Below are positions 35,812 through 45,340 of a stretch of DNA of 64,000 bases, in pieces. Location: the IMG/VR virus record IMGVR_UViG_3300009507_000012, positions 27,745 through 91,744 of that record; one strand, 5' to 3'. The first letter of the stretch is position 1, and each line of letters opens with the position of its first letter. The position numbers were made by a program, and so were the translations under genes. This stretch comes from a virus. Below the pieces are notes generated by a model. The model saw only the letters and a list, made by a program, of their open reading frames with translations. It had not been told where the DNA came from and ran no database searches.

Positions 35812-37125
35812 TTAGTTAATTTTTTTACTTGTTATTATTTCAGTACCGTCAAATTCTGCTTCTCTACCTATTTGACCATGTCTAAATATTCCTCCAATCA
35901 TTTTACCTTTAAATACAGAATCCCACTGAAACACGTAACTATTTTTAACTTCGCATGTTTTGTTAACATAACATGATTCTACTTTACTACCCTCGACAGA
36001 GGTGCCTTGGTATAAATTACACCTTAATAGGGTAGCATTGCTAACTTGACTTCTAAAAATATCACAAAAACTTAATGAACCTGCAAGTTCACAGTCAACA
36101 AAATCATAATTACTTAATCCAAAACAATATGGCAATTTACCACCACTTACTTGCACCCTACTAACATCGCTATCATAATTAATGTCTCCTTCTTTTAATC
36201 CACCGTGACTAATTAATCTAACAACTTCCATTAATATCTTCGGCCAATACATGTCAATTATTTTTTCATTATCTTTTAAATCAACATATAAATTAATTTC
36301 AGGATAATAGTCTTTTAACTTTCTCCAATCTTTTAATATTTCAGTAAACTTGTGATTCCTATTAAGAATTTTTTTAAGTTCTATATAATTTAAATCAGTA
36401 TATTTAGCTTGATTAGCAATTGACCAAAGTTGTAGTAGAAAACGATCTAGTAAATATAAAATATTAGTAGTTTTCTTTTCATAGTCTTTACCACCAATAT
36501 ATCTAAATTCTAAATAACCTTGTTGTAATTTTTCAAAGTTAACTCCATAGTATTTTTCTTTAGCAAAATGAAAAACATGCGAATTAATGTTTTGACCTTC
36601 ATAATAATTATAGTCAATTTTAGGCATTATCCATTTTACAGACTTTGCATACACACTATCTTTTCTATTTGGAAATAGTTTGTAAACCTCAGTTTCATTA
36701 AATCCTAAAACAAATTTAAGAGAATCCATTTTAGAAATAAGGTTACTTTTACCAGTCTTTTTAGGATCAAAACTTAAGTTTAAGTGAATTGAACTTTTTT
36801 CAGTAGTATATCCATTTTCTTGAATCCAGCCTAACGCTTTAATTATTATATTTCTTGCAACGTTATATGGAATAGGACCAGTAATAAGTTCTATAAGACC
36901 TTTACCCCCGCTCATATCTGGCTCAATTTTAAATTCTTTATCAGTTGGCACAAAGTCACTATGTGCTTTATCCTCTAGTCTAATCTTTTTACCTAATAAT
37001 TGAGCAAGCTCCTTTTGAGTATCTTCAAGACTCTTATCGGAATAAAATTCAAACTCTATTCCGACAAGAGAATCTTGTAAAATATCTTCTTTACCTTTAT
37101 GTTTTGTAATTTGATATGTTAGCAT
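35812..37125 (-). CDS. Amidoligase-like (glutamine synthetase-fold) protein with repeat tail
   Basis: The first about 290 residues resemble the putative amidoligase family: GIEFE at 22-26, then EPDMSGGKGLIELITGP at 68-84, and SSIHLNLSF at 111-119, matching the family's E-x-E, D-x-S...E and H-x-x metal/ATP positions. Such enzymes join carboxylates and amines with ATP. The C-terminal part (about 325-437) has short strand repeats with Cys and Asn turns (YDFVDCELAGSLSFCDIF), like a pentapeptide or right-handed solenoid. A GATATATAA motif lies 24 bp upstream; the acyltransferase follows at once. A paired modification role is inferred. Confidence 0.68.
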   Translation of the reverse strand: MLTYQITKHKGKEDILQDSLVGIEFEFYSDKSLEDTQKELAQLLGKKIRLEDKAHSDFVPTDKEFKIEPDMSGGKGLIELITGPIPYNVARNIIIKALGWIQENGYTTEKSSIHLNLSFDPKKTGKSNLISKMDSLKFVLGFNETEVYKLFPNRKDSVYAKSVKWIMPKIDYNYYEGQNINSHVFHFAKEKYYGVNFEKLQQGYLEFRYIGGKDYEKKTTNILYLLDRFLLQLWSIANQAKYTDLNYIELKKILNRNHKFTEILKDWRKLKDYYPEINLYVDLKDNEKIIDMYWPKILMEVVRLISHGGLKEGDINYDSDVSRVQVSGGKLPYCFGLSNYDFVDCELAGSLSFCDIFRSQVSNATLLRCNLYQGTSVEGSKVESCYVNKTCEVKNSYVFQWDSVFKGKMIGGIFRHGQIGREAEFDGTEIITSKKIN

Positions 37126-37148
37126 GCAATATAAAATAAATTATTTAT

Positions 37149-37157
37149 TTATATATC
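37149..37157 (-). promoter_or_regulatory. Late-promoter-like motif GATATATAA
   Basis: The minus-strand 9-mer, followed by ATAAATAA, lies 24 bp upstream of the amidoligase-like start at 37125. Confidence 0.6.
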
Positions 37158-37177
37158 ACATTTATTTATTACCTAAA

Positions 37178-38377
37178 TTATTCCTTAGGCAATTTTAAGA
37201 ATATCTTCTTAGTATCTTCTTCTATTTTAGTAATTAAAACGTTGATAGTTTGTTTTGGCTTGTATTTTTTAATATTATCCTCGCCAATTTCACTAACATG
37301 TAATAGTCCAACTACACCTTCTTCTAACTCTACGAATAAACCATAATCTTTACAAGTTTTTACAGTAGCCTCAACCTCAGAAGGTACTTTAAATTTCTTA
37401 TTAATTTCTAACCATGGATTTAATTCGACATCGTCTCTTTGAGTCAAGGTTATTTTAGTATCAGATACAATATCTTTTACTTTAAACTTAATCTCTTCAC
37501 CTGGTTCGATTTCTCTATTTTTATGTCTAGCCAATGTATCTCCATCTAAGTCATTGACATGAATCATACCAGTTAAACATTGTGAGAATTCACAGAAAAC
37601 TCCATATTTAGCAGAACCTGTAACGCTTCCAGTAATATATTCACCTGCAGTTTCTTTTAATTTTTCAATAGCACCTGGAATTAATGTTTTAAGATATGCT
37701 CTATGAGAAACTACCATTATTTTTCTTTCTTTAGAAAAACTAACTGGCACAACATAGATTTCTTGTCCTACTATGCTTTCAAAATCATGTAATTTATTAA
37801 TGCCTGCAAGACTACCTGGCATAAAACACTCTATGCCTTTAACATTAACCATATAGCCAGCAGCAGACAACATTCTATTAACTGTACCAACCCATGCCGT
37901 ATCTTGTTCTTCAATAGCACTTAGCATTTCCTGGAAAGTAGCCTGTTTAGTTCCTTCACTAACACTGCCCATTATAGGTTGCCTATCATCTTCCATTAAT
38001 GATGTAATAATAACGCTAACCTCATCTCCAGATTGCATACCTTTAAACTCATCATCTTCTTTTTCTAAATTAACGTAAACAAGCTGCCTGTAGCCAATGT
38101 CAATACTTGCAGTCATGTCTGCAACTGCAAACACTTTACCATTATAAGCAGATCCATATTTAATATGAGTAATAATGTCATTTTCTTCAATGTGACCTAT
38201 GAGCTTATTATACATTTCCTGAGCATATGGCTCTCTACTATATACTTTATGCTTATCGTTTACTACTTTTATGTGTGGGTTTGGGGTTCTTAAAACTTTT
38301 GGACACGTTGACTCATATCCATCCCAGTCGAAATTGCCATCTTTATCAAAAAAGTCAGCATTTTGTTTTTCTATCAT
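37178..38377 (-). CDS. Ribosomal protein S1-like protein with four S1/OB domains
   Basis: The 399-aa protein is built of four S1-type OB folds, at about 55-125, 138-212, 232-302 and 318-399. The last two are canonical (GSVTGSAKYGVFCEF...GMIHVNDL and ATVKTCKDYGLFVEL...GLLHVSEI). Bacterial S1 has six such domains; domains 1-2 of S1 bind the ribosome and the others bind mRNA. It has its own GATATATAA motif 32 bp upstream and lies among tail genes. It may recruit phage late mRNA to host ribosomes or act as an RNA chaperone. Binding to the ribosome itself is inference. Confidence 0.85.
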   Translation of the reverse strand: MIEKQNADFFDKDGNFDWDGYESTCPKVLRTPNPHIKVVNDKHKVYSREPYAQEMYNKLIGHIEENDIITHIKYGSAYNGKVFAVADMTASIDIGYRQLVYVNLEKEDDEFKGMQSGDEVSVIITSLMEDDRQPIMGSVSEGTKQATFQEMLSAIEEQDTAWVGTVNRMLSAAGYMVNVKGIECFMPGSLAGINKLHDFESIVGQEIYVVPVSFSKERKIMVVSHRAYLKTLIPGAIEKLKETAGEYITGSVTGSAKYGVFCEFSQCLTGMIHVNDLDGDTLARHKNREIEPGEEIKFKVKDIVSDTKITLTQRDDVELNPWLEINKKFKVPSEVEATVKTCKDYGLFVELEEGVVGLLHVSEIGEDNIKKYKPKQTINVLITKIEEDTKKIFLKLPKE

Positions 38378-38408
38378 TTTTTATTTTTTAAAGGTTAAAT
38401 CTTATGAA

Positions 38409-38417
38409 TTATATATC
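38409..38417 (-). promoter_or_regulatory. Late-promoter-like motif GATATATAA
   Basis: The minus-strand 9-mer lies 32 bp upstream of the S1-like start at 38377 and 4 bp after the stop of the preceding gene. Confidence 0.6.
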
Positions 38418-38420
38418 TAA

Positions 38421-38906
38421 TTAACTTATTGTAACATTTGCTGGAGGAATAGGAGTTCCTGTAATTGTAGGAATTGGAGAAGAACTAGGAACCGGTATAA
38501 GAACAGAAGTTGTAGGAACAGTTATTGTTACATCAGCTAATTTAATCTGATCATTGATTTCTTTAGCTAGCCCGCCCATTACATCTTTGTTTAGCCAATC
38601 TACTACGTTTTTAGAAATTTCACTAGCCATTTCTTTAGAAAATTGTCTCCACATTTTCTTTTTAATTTTATCTACATCTTCTCCAGGAGCTGGCCTATTT
38701 GCTTTCATCCATTCCTCTAAATTCTTTTGGGCATTATAAATTCCGCCAGGCGGTGTAACAAGCTCTTCATCTTTATAATCAGTTGTTATAAAGTCGTCTC
38801 TTCTTACATTTGTTAAGTCTCCGCCTGCAAGTCTGTCTTGTAAATCCTTCTCCTTTAATTTAATTAAAGCTCTTAGTCTTATTTCAAAATCTAAATCTAT
38901 TAACAT
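38421..38906 (-). CDS. Unknown baseplate-operon protein with Pro/Thr-rich tail
   Basis: The 161-aa protein has a helical, charged body (FEIRLRALIKLKEKDLQDRL; MWRQFSKEMASEISKNVVDW) and a C-terminal 35-residue tail rich in Pro, Thr, Val and Ser without charges (TSVLIPVPSSSPIPTITG). It follows the gp5-like gene by 1 bp. The tail may be a flexible linker or a strand that docks on the spike. I recognise no family. Confidence 0.6.
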   Translation of the reverse strand: MLIDLDFEIRLRALIKLKEKDLQDRLAGGDLTNVRRDDFITTDYKDEELVTPPGGIYNAQKNLEEWMKANRPAPGEDVDKIKKKMWRQFSKEMASEISKNVVDWLNKDVMGGLAKEINDQIKLADVTITVPTTSVLIPVPSSSPIPTITGTPIPPANVTIS

Positions 38907-38907
38907 T

Positions 38908-39630
38908 TTATTCTGTTTTAGTTATCTTACTTAATTCTGTTCCTGTTAATGGTACCATAGGAGGAGTCGTAGGTAGTCCTAAATTTCCAGTGTGAGTATG
39001 TGTGTTAAATAAAGCTTGAAAAGTATTTCCTTTAATTACTTGTTCAAGTGCAAGTTCACCAAGCTCAACTGCTGGGCTATTAACATGTACCTTTTTACCT
39101 TTGACCTCAACGTCTCCATCTGTAAATACTTCAACCTTACCTTCTTGATCAGTATGAATGTGTATTTCACCCGTTTGTTTTACATTTATAAAAGGCTCTG
39201 TTTTAATTCCATCACCCATTGAAACTATTAAACCTTCATTCGGTTCATAATAGATTCTAAATTTATTATCAACATCATATACAATTGATTGTGCTTTAAC
39301 AGCTTCCTCAGCTCCTATTGCTTCTAATATTTCTGTTTTAAATGTATTTCTATCGTTGCTGTTAATTGTATAAGTATATTCAGGATGGTAAATATCTCCA
39401 TTATCAAATCTGACCGAAACAATATCTCCTAATTTTGGAGTAGAATAACTGCCTATCATGTTACTATTAGAAGATGTTGCCCATGGAATAGATTCAGTTG
39501 GTATTTTATCAAACTTACCATATACCATCACTCGACATCTACCTTCAATTAAAGGATCAGCTGTATCAACAACCTTTCCCAACCAATGAGTATCCCTTAA
39601 ATTATCTTTATATAATTCTTCAGCCTTCAT
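38908..39630 (-). CDS. 5: Baseplate central spike, gp5-like without lysozyme domain
   Basis: The 240-aa protein has an N-terminal OB fold as in T4 gp5/gpV (DTHWLGKVVDTADPLIEGRC, then SVRFDNGDIYHPEY) followed by a short beta-helix with regular strands (GEIHIHTDQEGKVEVFTDGD, then VEVKGKKVHVNSPAVELG) and a tip segment THTHTGNLG with the H-x-H pattern that binds iron at the apex of such spikes. The lysozyme domain found in the middle of T4 gp5 is absent, so peptidoglycan cutting must come from elsewhere or is not needed. It is next to the hub genes. Confidence 0.84.
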   Translation of the reverse strand: MKAEELYKDNLRDTHWLGKVVDTADPLIEGRCRVMVYGKFDKIPTESIPWATSSNSNMIGSYSTPKLGDIVSVRFDNGDIYHPEYTYTINSNDRNTFKTEILEAIGAEEAVKAQSIVYDVDNKFRIYYEPNEGLIVSMGDGIKTEPFINVKQTGEIHIHTDQEGKVEVFTDGDVEVKGKKVHVNSPAVELGELALEQVIKGNTFQALFNTHTHTGNLGLPTTPPMVPLTGTELSKITKTE

Positions 39631-39645
39631 ATATTATATATTCCT

Positions 39646-39792
39646 TTAATCCTTAGACCACCTTAATAGAGTTTCTTCGATTTCTACTCTATAGTTTAAA
39701 TAAAATTGAATGTCTTCTGGTGAATCCATAACTTTTCCACATACAATGCTTCTTGCAAATGCTCCAATTTTTAATTGTAGTTTTTCTTCCAT
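39646..39792 (-). CDS. 48-aa hub-region protein
   Basis: A short ATG-to-TAA frame (MEEKLQLKIGAFARSIVCGK...) fills the gap between the spike gene and the tube-cap-like gene. The sequence is helical and charged. It starts 8 bp after the upstream gene's stop and ends 15 bp before the spike start, the spacing of genuine genes here. The size and place fit a minor hub chaperone such as T4 gp26 or gp51, by context only. Confidence 0.55.
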   Translation of the reverse strand: MEEKLQLKIGAFARSIVCGKVMDSPEDIQFYLNYRVEIEETLLRWSKD

Positions 39793-39800
39793 TCTTATTT

Positions 39801-41105
39801 TTAATCGTAAATATTACTGCTATCTAGTGGACTCTCAGGTGGAGGTATATTAATAGCATTTGTACTTGTTAATGGTTGTTCTTCTGAAGTATCTTCGTAA
39901 ATTTTAGTAGACTCTAATGCAACTTCTTTAGGTGGGCTTACTGGATTAATATTATCGCCAATAGGCCTTCCGACGTTTTCGGGCTCTCTACTTGGATCTT
40001 CACCTTTTACCAATGGTCCAAGCGCGTTAATAGAACCTGCACTCATAACATCTTGCATTTTAGACAAGGTGTTTGCTCCATATACATTTCCTAATAATAA
40101 TTTATTTTTAAAATTTTCAACTGCTCTTTTAACAACTGCTGTTCCAGCGGTCACGGCTTGATTTCCAATAGCAGTTGCAGCTGCCATTCCTGCATTCGCT
40201 AGATCGTTCATTATTTGATTATCAAATGGGCTAAGAGGGTCTGGATCTTGGTGATTAAATGCGGTTAAATACTCTACCTCAGACACTTTACTTGTTTCAT
40301 ATGTAAATTTCAATTTATGTTGCACTTGATTACCTAATTCGCTATTAGTTATTTCACTAAACATTTCAGAACCGTTATCATAACTAAACATGCACTTTCC
40401 TAAATTAGTTATAAACCTAGGACCTAAGCCCTTTGACTTCCAATCAAGTTGATCTGAATTAAGTCTATCTTCTATTTTACCTAAAACATCTCCTCCTTTT
40501 TGAGCTAAAAGCATTTTTCTTCCGGCTCCACTTAGTGATTTAAACTTAGCAATATCCTTTGCAGCGCCCATCGCCTGTTCTCCAAACTTTTCTAAACTAC
40601 TAGCACTTCCAACAAATGGTACGATGTTTCTTATTTCTTGAACATGTACATATACATTAAAATAACATAAATTATCGGGTAAGACTTTTACATATCTATC
40701 AGTATCTAATACAATTGATTGATACATATTAAAAATACCAGCCATTGTAAAGTCTAAAGTTTCTAAACAGCCTATTTCTATCTGAGCTCCTTGTTTAAAT
40801 ACTAAAGCATCGTCCAATTTACCATAGTCATACGCATCTTGTAAACCTGTAATTGATTGAAAAAACCAAGGCATTTCTTGATTTATTCTTTTTAAATATT
40901 TTGTAAATTTTTCAAGCTGCTCTGCTCTCTTATCATCTCCATAAACGTCTTTTAAAAAAGTAGCAGCTTCTCCATTAAATAAAGGGGACCCTGGGCCATA
41001 CCAATCAAATAATAAAAAGAAACTAAGAAAGGTTGGATCTCCATATGCATGTGCACTTCTACCTTTAGATTTTACAAATTTGTTTCTATTTCCTAGTAAG
41101 CCCAT
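39801..41105 (-). CDS. Tube-fold baseplate protein (gp48/gp54-like)
   Basis: The 434-aa protein starts with an aromatic segment (DPTFLSFFLLFDWYGPGSP). A tube-like core follows, with LETLDFTMAGIFNMYQ, a long strand pair (DNLCYFNVYVHVQEIRNI) and FITNLGKCMFSYDNG. The C-terminal third is Pro/Ser/Thr-rich and likely flexible. Position between hub and spike genes, size, and tube-like pattern fit the proteins that start the tail tube on the hub in T4 (gp54, gp48). Which of the two it replaces cannot be told. Confidence 0.6.
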   Translation of the reverse strand: MGLLGNRNKFVKSKGRSAHAYGDPTFLSFFLLFDWYGPGSPLFNGEAATFLKDVYGDDKRAEQLEKFTKYLKRINQEMPWFFQSITGLQDAYDYGKLDDALVFKQGAQIEIGCLETLDFTMAGIFNMYQSIVLDTDRYVKVLPDNLCYFNVYVHVQEIRNIVPFVGSASSLEKFGEQAMGAAKDIAKFKSLSGAGRKMLLAQKGGDVLGKIEDRLNSDQLDWKSKGLGPRFITNLGKCMFSYDNGSEMFSEITNSELGNQVQHKLKFTYETSKVSEVEYLTAFNHQDPDPLSPFDNQIMNDLANAGMAAATAIGNQAVTAGTAVVKRAVENFKNKLLLGNVYGANTLSKMQDVMSAGSINALGPLVKGEDPSREPENVGRPIGDNINPVSPPKEVALESTKIYEDTSEEQPLTSTNAINIPPPESPLDSSNIYD

Positions 41106-41108
41106 TTT

Positions 41109-42626
41109 TTATAAGTTATTTGCTCTTGTTGGCCATTCTCTTCTTAACAGCGTTAATCTTTGAGTTAGTGCTTGATTGCCTTCTGAGTATATATATTCTA
41201 TTCCACCAATAATATAATGGCCAGTTGTAAAATCATCTTGTCTGATAGGAGCTTCTTCCGATTCTCCTTCTAGTTTACTTTCAAATGCTTTGTCTTCTGT
41301 ATTACCACCTTTATTTTTTAAATGTTCTTCTTTTTTATCGATAGCGGCCGATTTCTTTTCTTCATACATGTACATCATTACTGGTATTTTTTGACATAAA
41401 TAAAGACTAGGATTAAAAGAATCTAATTCAACTATTAATTTTAATTTTTCAAGTTCTTGTAAATTTTGCCAATTATTTAATATAGAATACTTATGATTAA
41501 GGTGTACATTTCCTTCTAATGAATAGTCTTGCATTCTACCTACCCATTTATATTTAGAATGATTATCATATTCAGCCTCTCCTCTTCTACCCTTTAATGG
41601 TTCTTCAACGTCTCTAATATTTTTACTTGTAAAGGCTTCAACATCGAATTCTACTAAACGTTCAGCATCCCATGCAGTGGGTTCACTATCTTCCAATTCA
41701 TCCCACATTTGAAGTACTCTTCTATATCCATTTAATAATGATATTTTACTTGAATTATTTTTTAATGCAAATTGAGATATTTTAAGATTACTCTTATCAA
41801 ATTGTATATTATTAGTTAAAAATAATTTACTTTCCATATTATCATTATCTTCACTACCTGTATCCTGGCTATAACTTTTAGCTAGAGATGCAAAATTACT
41901 TTGCATACTCTCTATGCTTACGTTTTCAGAATTAAAAATCCTATTCATCTCTACAAAGTTTAGATTATAATATTGATCAATATAAAAGGTTTGAAAACTT
42001 TCTTCATTAATATAAGAAGAGTTTACAGTTTCTTTAATATAATCCAATGCAGTAATATAAGCCTGTAGTCTATTTTGAATATCGTCAGTATTATCAATGT
42101 TAGATGCTAATCCTAATTCTAAATCGGCTGCTATTTCCTCTAAATGACTTAAACTATTATTTTCAGAATATGCAACACAGTCTTCACTAAACAGCCCAGG
42201 TACTTTACATGTACCTTGAAAGGAGTATTGCATTTCACTCATCGGTATACCCTTTGGTGGTGAAGAAATAGATGTAATATTAAAATCCATATGAATACTT
42301 TTAAAAGTATCTGTGTTTTTAGAATTAATATAAACTGTAATAACATCACCATCTCTTGGAAACTGATCAATATCAAAAACACCTGCAGTATCTTTAACAG
42401 TGACAGAAACAGTTGGATATTTTTTATTGATTCCTGTACTTAATTTAAATGAAAGTAAATCTGACTCTTCAAATAGATAATCGTTAATCAATATTCTAGG
42501 CAAGTCTGTACCAAATGACTTAGAAGTTTTTTCACCATCACCAGATTCAGTACCTCCTGTAAGCTCAATATTAGTTGGTCTAATTTTAGGCTCTATTAAC
42601 GATAGTATATTATTATTTAACTCCAT
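41109..42626 (-). CDS. 27: Baseplate hub protein (gp27/gpD-like)
   Basis: The 505-aa product has features of late-control D/gp27 hub proteins: an N-terminal strand domain (PTVSVTVKDTAGVFDIDQFP, GDVITVYIN), a middle with ESFQTFYIDQYYNLNFVEMN, and a C-terminal domain with TGHYIIGGIEYIYSEGNQAL ending in a TLLRREWPTR strand. gp27 forms the trimeric torus that carries the gp5 spike and the tube. The LysM protein follows upstream and the tube-cap-like gene downstream, a typical hub order. Confidence 0.78.
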   Translation of the reverse strand: MELNNNILSLIEPKIRPTNIELTGGTESGDGEKTSKSFGTDLPRILINDYLFEESDLLSFKLSTGINKKYPTVSVTVKDTAGVFDIDQFPRDGDVITVYINSKNTDTFKSIHMDFNITSISSPPKGIPMSEMQYSFQGTCKVPGLFSEDCVAYSENNSLSHLEEIAADLELGLASNIDNTDDIQNRLQAYITALDYIKETVNSSYINEESFQTFYIDQYYNLNFVEMNRIFNSENVSIESMQSNFASLAKSYSQDTGSEDNDNMESKLFLTNNIQFDKSNLKISQFALKNNSSKISLLNGYRRVLQMWDELEDSEPTAWDAERLVEFDVEAFTSKNIRDVEEPLKGRRGEAEYDNHSKYKWVGRMQDYSLEGNVHLNHKYSILNNWQNLQELEKLKLIVELDSFNPSLYLCQKIPVMMYMYEEKKSAAIDKKEEHLKNKGGNTEDKAFESKLEGESEEAPIRQDDFTTGHYIIGGIEYIYSEGNQALTQRLTLLRREWPTRANNL

Positions 42627-42643
42627 TATATTATTTATCTAAA

Positions 42644-43597
42644 TTATTTAGACTCGTATTTAGAAAAAGTAACAGTTTGAGTAGTTTCAGAAGAGCCGTC
42701 CGGTTTTACAATAGTTTTTGTAACAGTTTTTGTAACTTTATCACCTTCAATTTGTTCAGATTGAGTTACTGATTGATTTCCTACCTTGTTACCATCATCA
42801 TCTAATGCGTCTGACATATTGGCTGTGAAATTAGAAGAAGTATTTCCTCGGTTTCCTATTTCTTTTCCATCAAATGTAGTAGCTAACTTAGACGCCTTTT
42901 TAGAAATATTAGTAGAAATATTAGAAATATTAGAAATATTAGAAGATTTAATTCCACTATTTTCTAATTTTGCAATTTCAGCATCTGTTAATTCTTCATT
43001 AGCACCGCTTTTAATTTTTTTAGAAATTGAATCAGCTTCAGACTCATTAACTGAAACTTTCTTGGCTTTCTTCTTAGGTGCAGAAAATGAAGATTCTGGA
43101 GTAGATGCACCCATACCCATTTTAATTACATCTTCACCGTTTTCCTTTTTTAATTCAAAGTTTTTAAATCCAGACTTTAACATATTAGGTGGAAGTACTT
43201 CTTTAATATTATATTTCTTTTTAAGAAAATCAATTCTTCGTTTATCCTTTTTAGTAAGTTTTTTGCCTTCAATAAACTCTTGTCTAACTATATTACTTAT
43301 TGCAACTACTGGTCTTTCTAATTTTTTAATAGTAGATCCATCAATAGGTATCTTTAAAACGTCTCCTTCATTAATTGAAAAAGGATCAGATATTCCGTTA
43401 AATTTTAAAATATATTCAATATCAGTATTACTTCCATATCGTTCTTCGGCTATTAAATCTATTCTACCAATATCAGTGTCTTTGACAATGTACTCACTAA
43501 ATGGCACATTTTTTTTATCTTTAAACATAAATGTAGGCTGAGCTAAAATAAGCTTACCTCCTTCTACTATTTTATCTATAACCGTTTTAAAATTCAT
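42644..43597 (-). CDS. LysM-domain baseplate protein (gp53/gpX-like)
   Basis: The 317-aa protein has a LysM-like fold at about 35-95 (YIVKDTDIGRIDLIAEERYG, NTDIEYILKFNGI, INEGDVLKIP), as found in T4 gp53 and P2 gpX, which brace the hub-wedge contact. The C-terminal 200 residues are low-complexity and charged, with a small tandem NIS repeat near 220-235 (five GAAATATTA-like units at 42903-42945) and a Thr/Val-rich ending. Four-base-scale overlap with the tube-like gene upstream suggests coupling. Confidence 0.72.
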   Translation of the reverse strand: MNFKTVIDKIVEGGKLILAQPTFMFKDKKNVPFSEYIVKDTDIGRIDLIAEERYGSNTDIEYILKFNGISDPFSINEGDVLKIPIDGSTIKKLERPVVAISNIVRQEFIEGKKLTKKDKRRIDFLKKKYNIKEVLPPNMLKSGFKNFELKKENGEDVIKMGMGASTPESSFSAPKKKAKKVSVNESEADSISKKIKSGANEELTDAEIAKLENSGIKSSNISNISNISTNISKKASKLATTFDGKEIGNRGNTSSNFTANMSDALDDDGNKVGNQSVTQSEQIEGDKVTKTVTKTIVKPDGSSETTQTVTFSKYESK

Positions 43598-45321
43598 TAT
43601 CCATTCGCTATCTTTGCAGCCTTTCTTAAAAATTCTGCTTTACTTTTACCTTTAAAATCTTTATTACCATACGCACTAACGTCATATGAATCTTCTCCAA
43701 CGTCAAATACGCCTTGTTCAGGTAAATATAATCTACCTTTACCTGCATTAAACATTGATTCGATATCTGCTTTATCTCTTGGTCTATTAGGTTGTAATTC
43801 AACCACTACCTTTAATCTAGTAGGAAAGTCTTCATATCCAAGAGGTCCTTCAAATGAAAAGTCAGCCTTGGTACATCCTAAGTTTCCAATTACAGCAACT
43901 GGATTCAATGGATTACCAACTGTTAAGTGCCACTGTCCAGTAGATTCACCTGTTAAAAATGCTTGAGCAACTTGCCCTCCTTGTGGTCCACCAAAAAGTT
44001 CCATTAAACCTCCACCTACTACATTATTTAATATATTACTGTCTCCCATTTTTCCTAAATCTTCAGTAAGGGCTCCTATACCTTTACCTATATCTTGCAT
44101 TAGACTCCCTAAAAACCCTTTATAATCTCCTTTTTGTAATTTTTTAAGGTCACCTAATGAATTACCAACAATACCTCCACCTGTATATCTAGTAGCACCT
44201 CCCCAAAAAGGAGCGTTATTATAAGTTAAAACTAATAAATTTGATAAAACGTCTAAAAATGCAACTTTAGGAGAAGTATTAGGAATTCCTTTTAAATCAT
44301 AATTAAAAGTTAAACTAAAGCTTTGATTAAAGGTTAAACCGCTATCTCTAACTTGCATACTTTTTATAACATTAAGTGGAGCAAATGTGTGATTAGGATA
44401 TGTTTGTTTTAAAGGATCCCAATTACCACCTTGTTGTTTTCTTCTATAAGTAGTAGCTGCACTCTCTCCTTTTAAACCACCTTGAGTAGCTTGTGATGCA
44501 GGTAAACCATCTAAAAATCCTCCAACAAATCCTCTATCTCTGGGTTTACTGTTAATTTCTTGTATATTAGCCTCAGCTGATTTCCATTTAAAACCTACAC
44601 TAAATTTTAAAATATCTTTAAGATCATTTCCAATAGTAGGGCTCATCCATGTTATAGCTTGTGCCAAGGCAGGTTGAACATTATCGACAGGTTTTTTTTC
44701 TGTCATACTATATTTTTTAGGATCTATTATATTATCTTCAACTGGAAATGGAAACCTTCTTAATGTCAACATATAACTATTTGAAACTTTACCATAATGT
44801 TGGCAAAATATAAAATCCTTTTGATTATATCTAAAACTAGGAGATCCTTTAGTAAACGTTCTTTGAATAATATTATTAGCAGTTGGGTTAATAGCTAAAC
44901 CATCATTTCCTTTCCCACTTCCAACCATGGCTTTATTATAATCTGGATTTTCACCTTGCCCTCTATATTTAATAAGACTCCAATTATTAACTCTACTTAA
45001 AGGGGCATCTGACTCTACTTTTGATGTTTCACCTTCCTTTACATCATATACTACAGGTTGTTTAAGATTAGACTTAGGATAAAGTCCTTCCTTTTTAACA
45101 AGCACTGGATCAAAATCTGGATTTGAAGCTGAGAATAATAACTTTTTTATTTCTTCGTCTGTTGGGTTATTTGTAGCACCTTCTATTTTACCAGTATAAG
45201 GTCTTGCTTCCATGCCCTCAACTAAATTATCATATAAAAATTCACCAGAGTCTGATATTTTATTAAATGCATAATCTGCGGCGTTTTGTCCCTCTTCTAA
45301 AATATGGGTTAAAGTACTCAT
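43597..45321 (-). CDS. Tube-fold baseplate/tail protein
   Basis: The 574-aa protein has a charged N-terminal arm, a strand-rich core (YMLTLRRFPFPVEDNI; DSGLTFNQSFSLTFNYDLKG), a Gly-rich loop region (about 415-475), and a C-terminal PVAVIGNLGCTKADFSFEGP followed by TRLKVVVELQPNRPRDK, a pattern seen in tube-initiator or hub-linked proteins of T4-like phages. A GATATATAA motif lies 20 bp upstream, so it probably starts the hub transcription unit that runs down to the S1-like promoter. Confidence 0.6.
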   Translation of the reverse strand: MSTLTHILEEGQNAADYAFNKISDSGEFLYDNLVEGMEARPYTGKIEGATNNPTDEEIKKLLFSASNPDFDPVLVKKEGLYPKSNLKQPVVYDVKEGETSKVESDAPLSRVNNWSLIKYRGQGENPDYNKAMVGSGKGNDGLAINPTANNIIQRTFTKGSPSFRYNQKDFIFCQHYGKVSNSYMLTLRRFPFPVEDNIIDPKKYSMTEKKPVDNVQPALAQAITWMSPTIGNDLKDILKFSVGFKWKSAEANIQEINSKPRDRGFVGGFLDGLPASQATQGGLKGESAATTYRRKQQGGNWDPLKQTYPNHTFAPLNVIKSMQVRDSGLTFNQSFSLTFNYDLKGIPNTSPKVAFLDVLSNLLVLTYNNAPFWGGATRYTGGGIVGNSLGDLKKLQKGDYKGFLGSLMQDIGKGIGALTEDLGKMGDSNILNNVVGGGLMELFGGPQGGQVAQAFLTGESTGQWHLTVGNPLNPVAVIGNLGCTKADFSFEGPLGYEDFPTRLKVVVELQPNRPRDKADIESMFNAGKGRLYLPEQGVFDVGEDSYDVSAYGNKDFKGKSKAEFLRKAAKIANG

Positions 45322-45340
45322 TAAAAAGTATTATTTTTAT

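Noticed and set aside
42903-42945. Microsatellite or regulatory repeat of GAAATATTA-like units
   Set aside because: It is in frame within the LysM-domain gene and simply encodes a short NIS repeat in a linker.
42786-43541. Plus-strand frame of 251 codons
   Set aside because: Lies wholly antisense to the LysM-domain gene, whose domain pattern is clear; hydrophobic composition is typical of antisense frames of Lys/Glu-rich genes.
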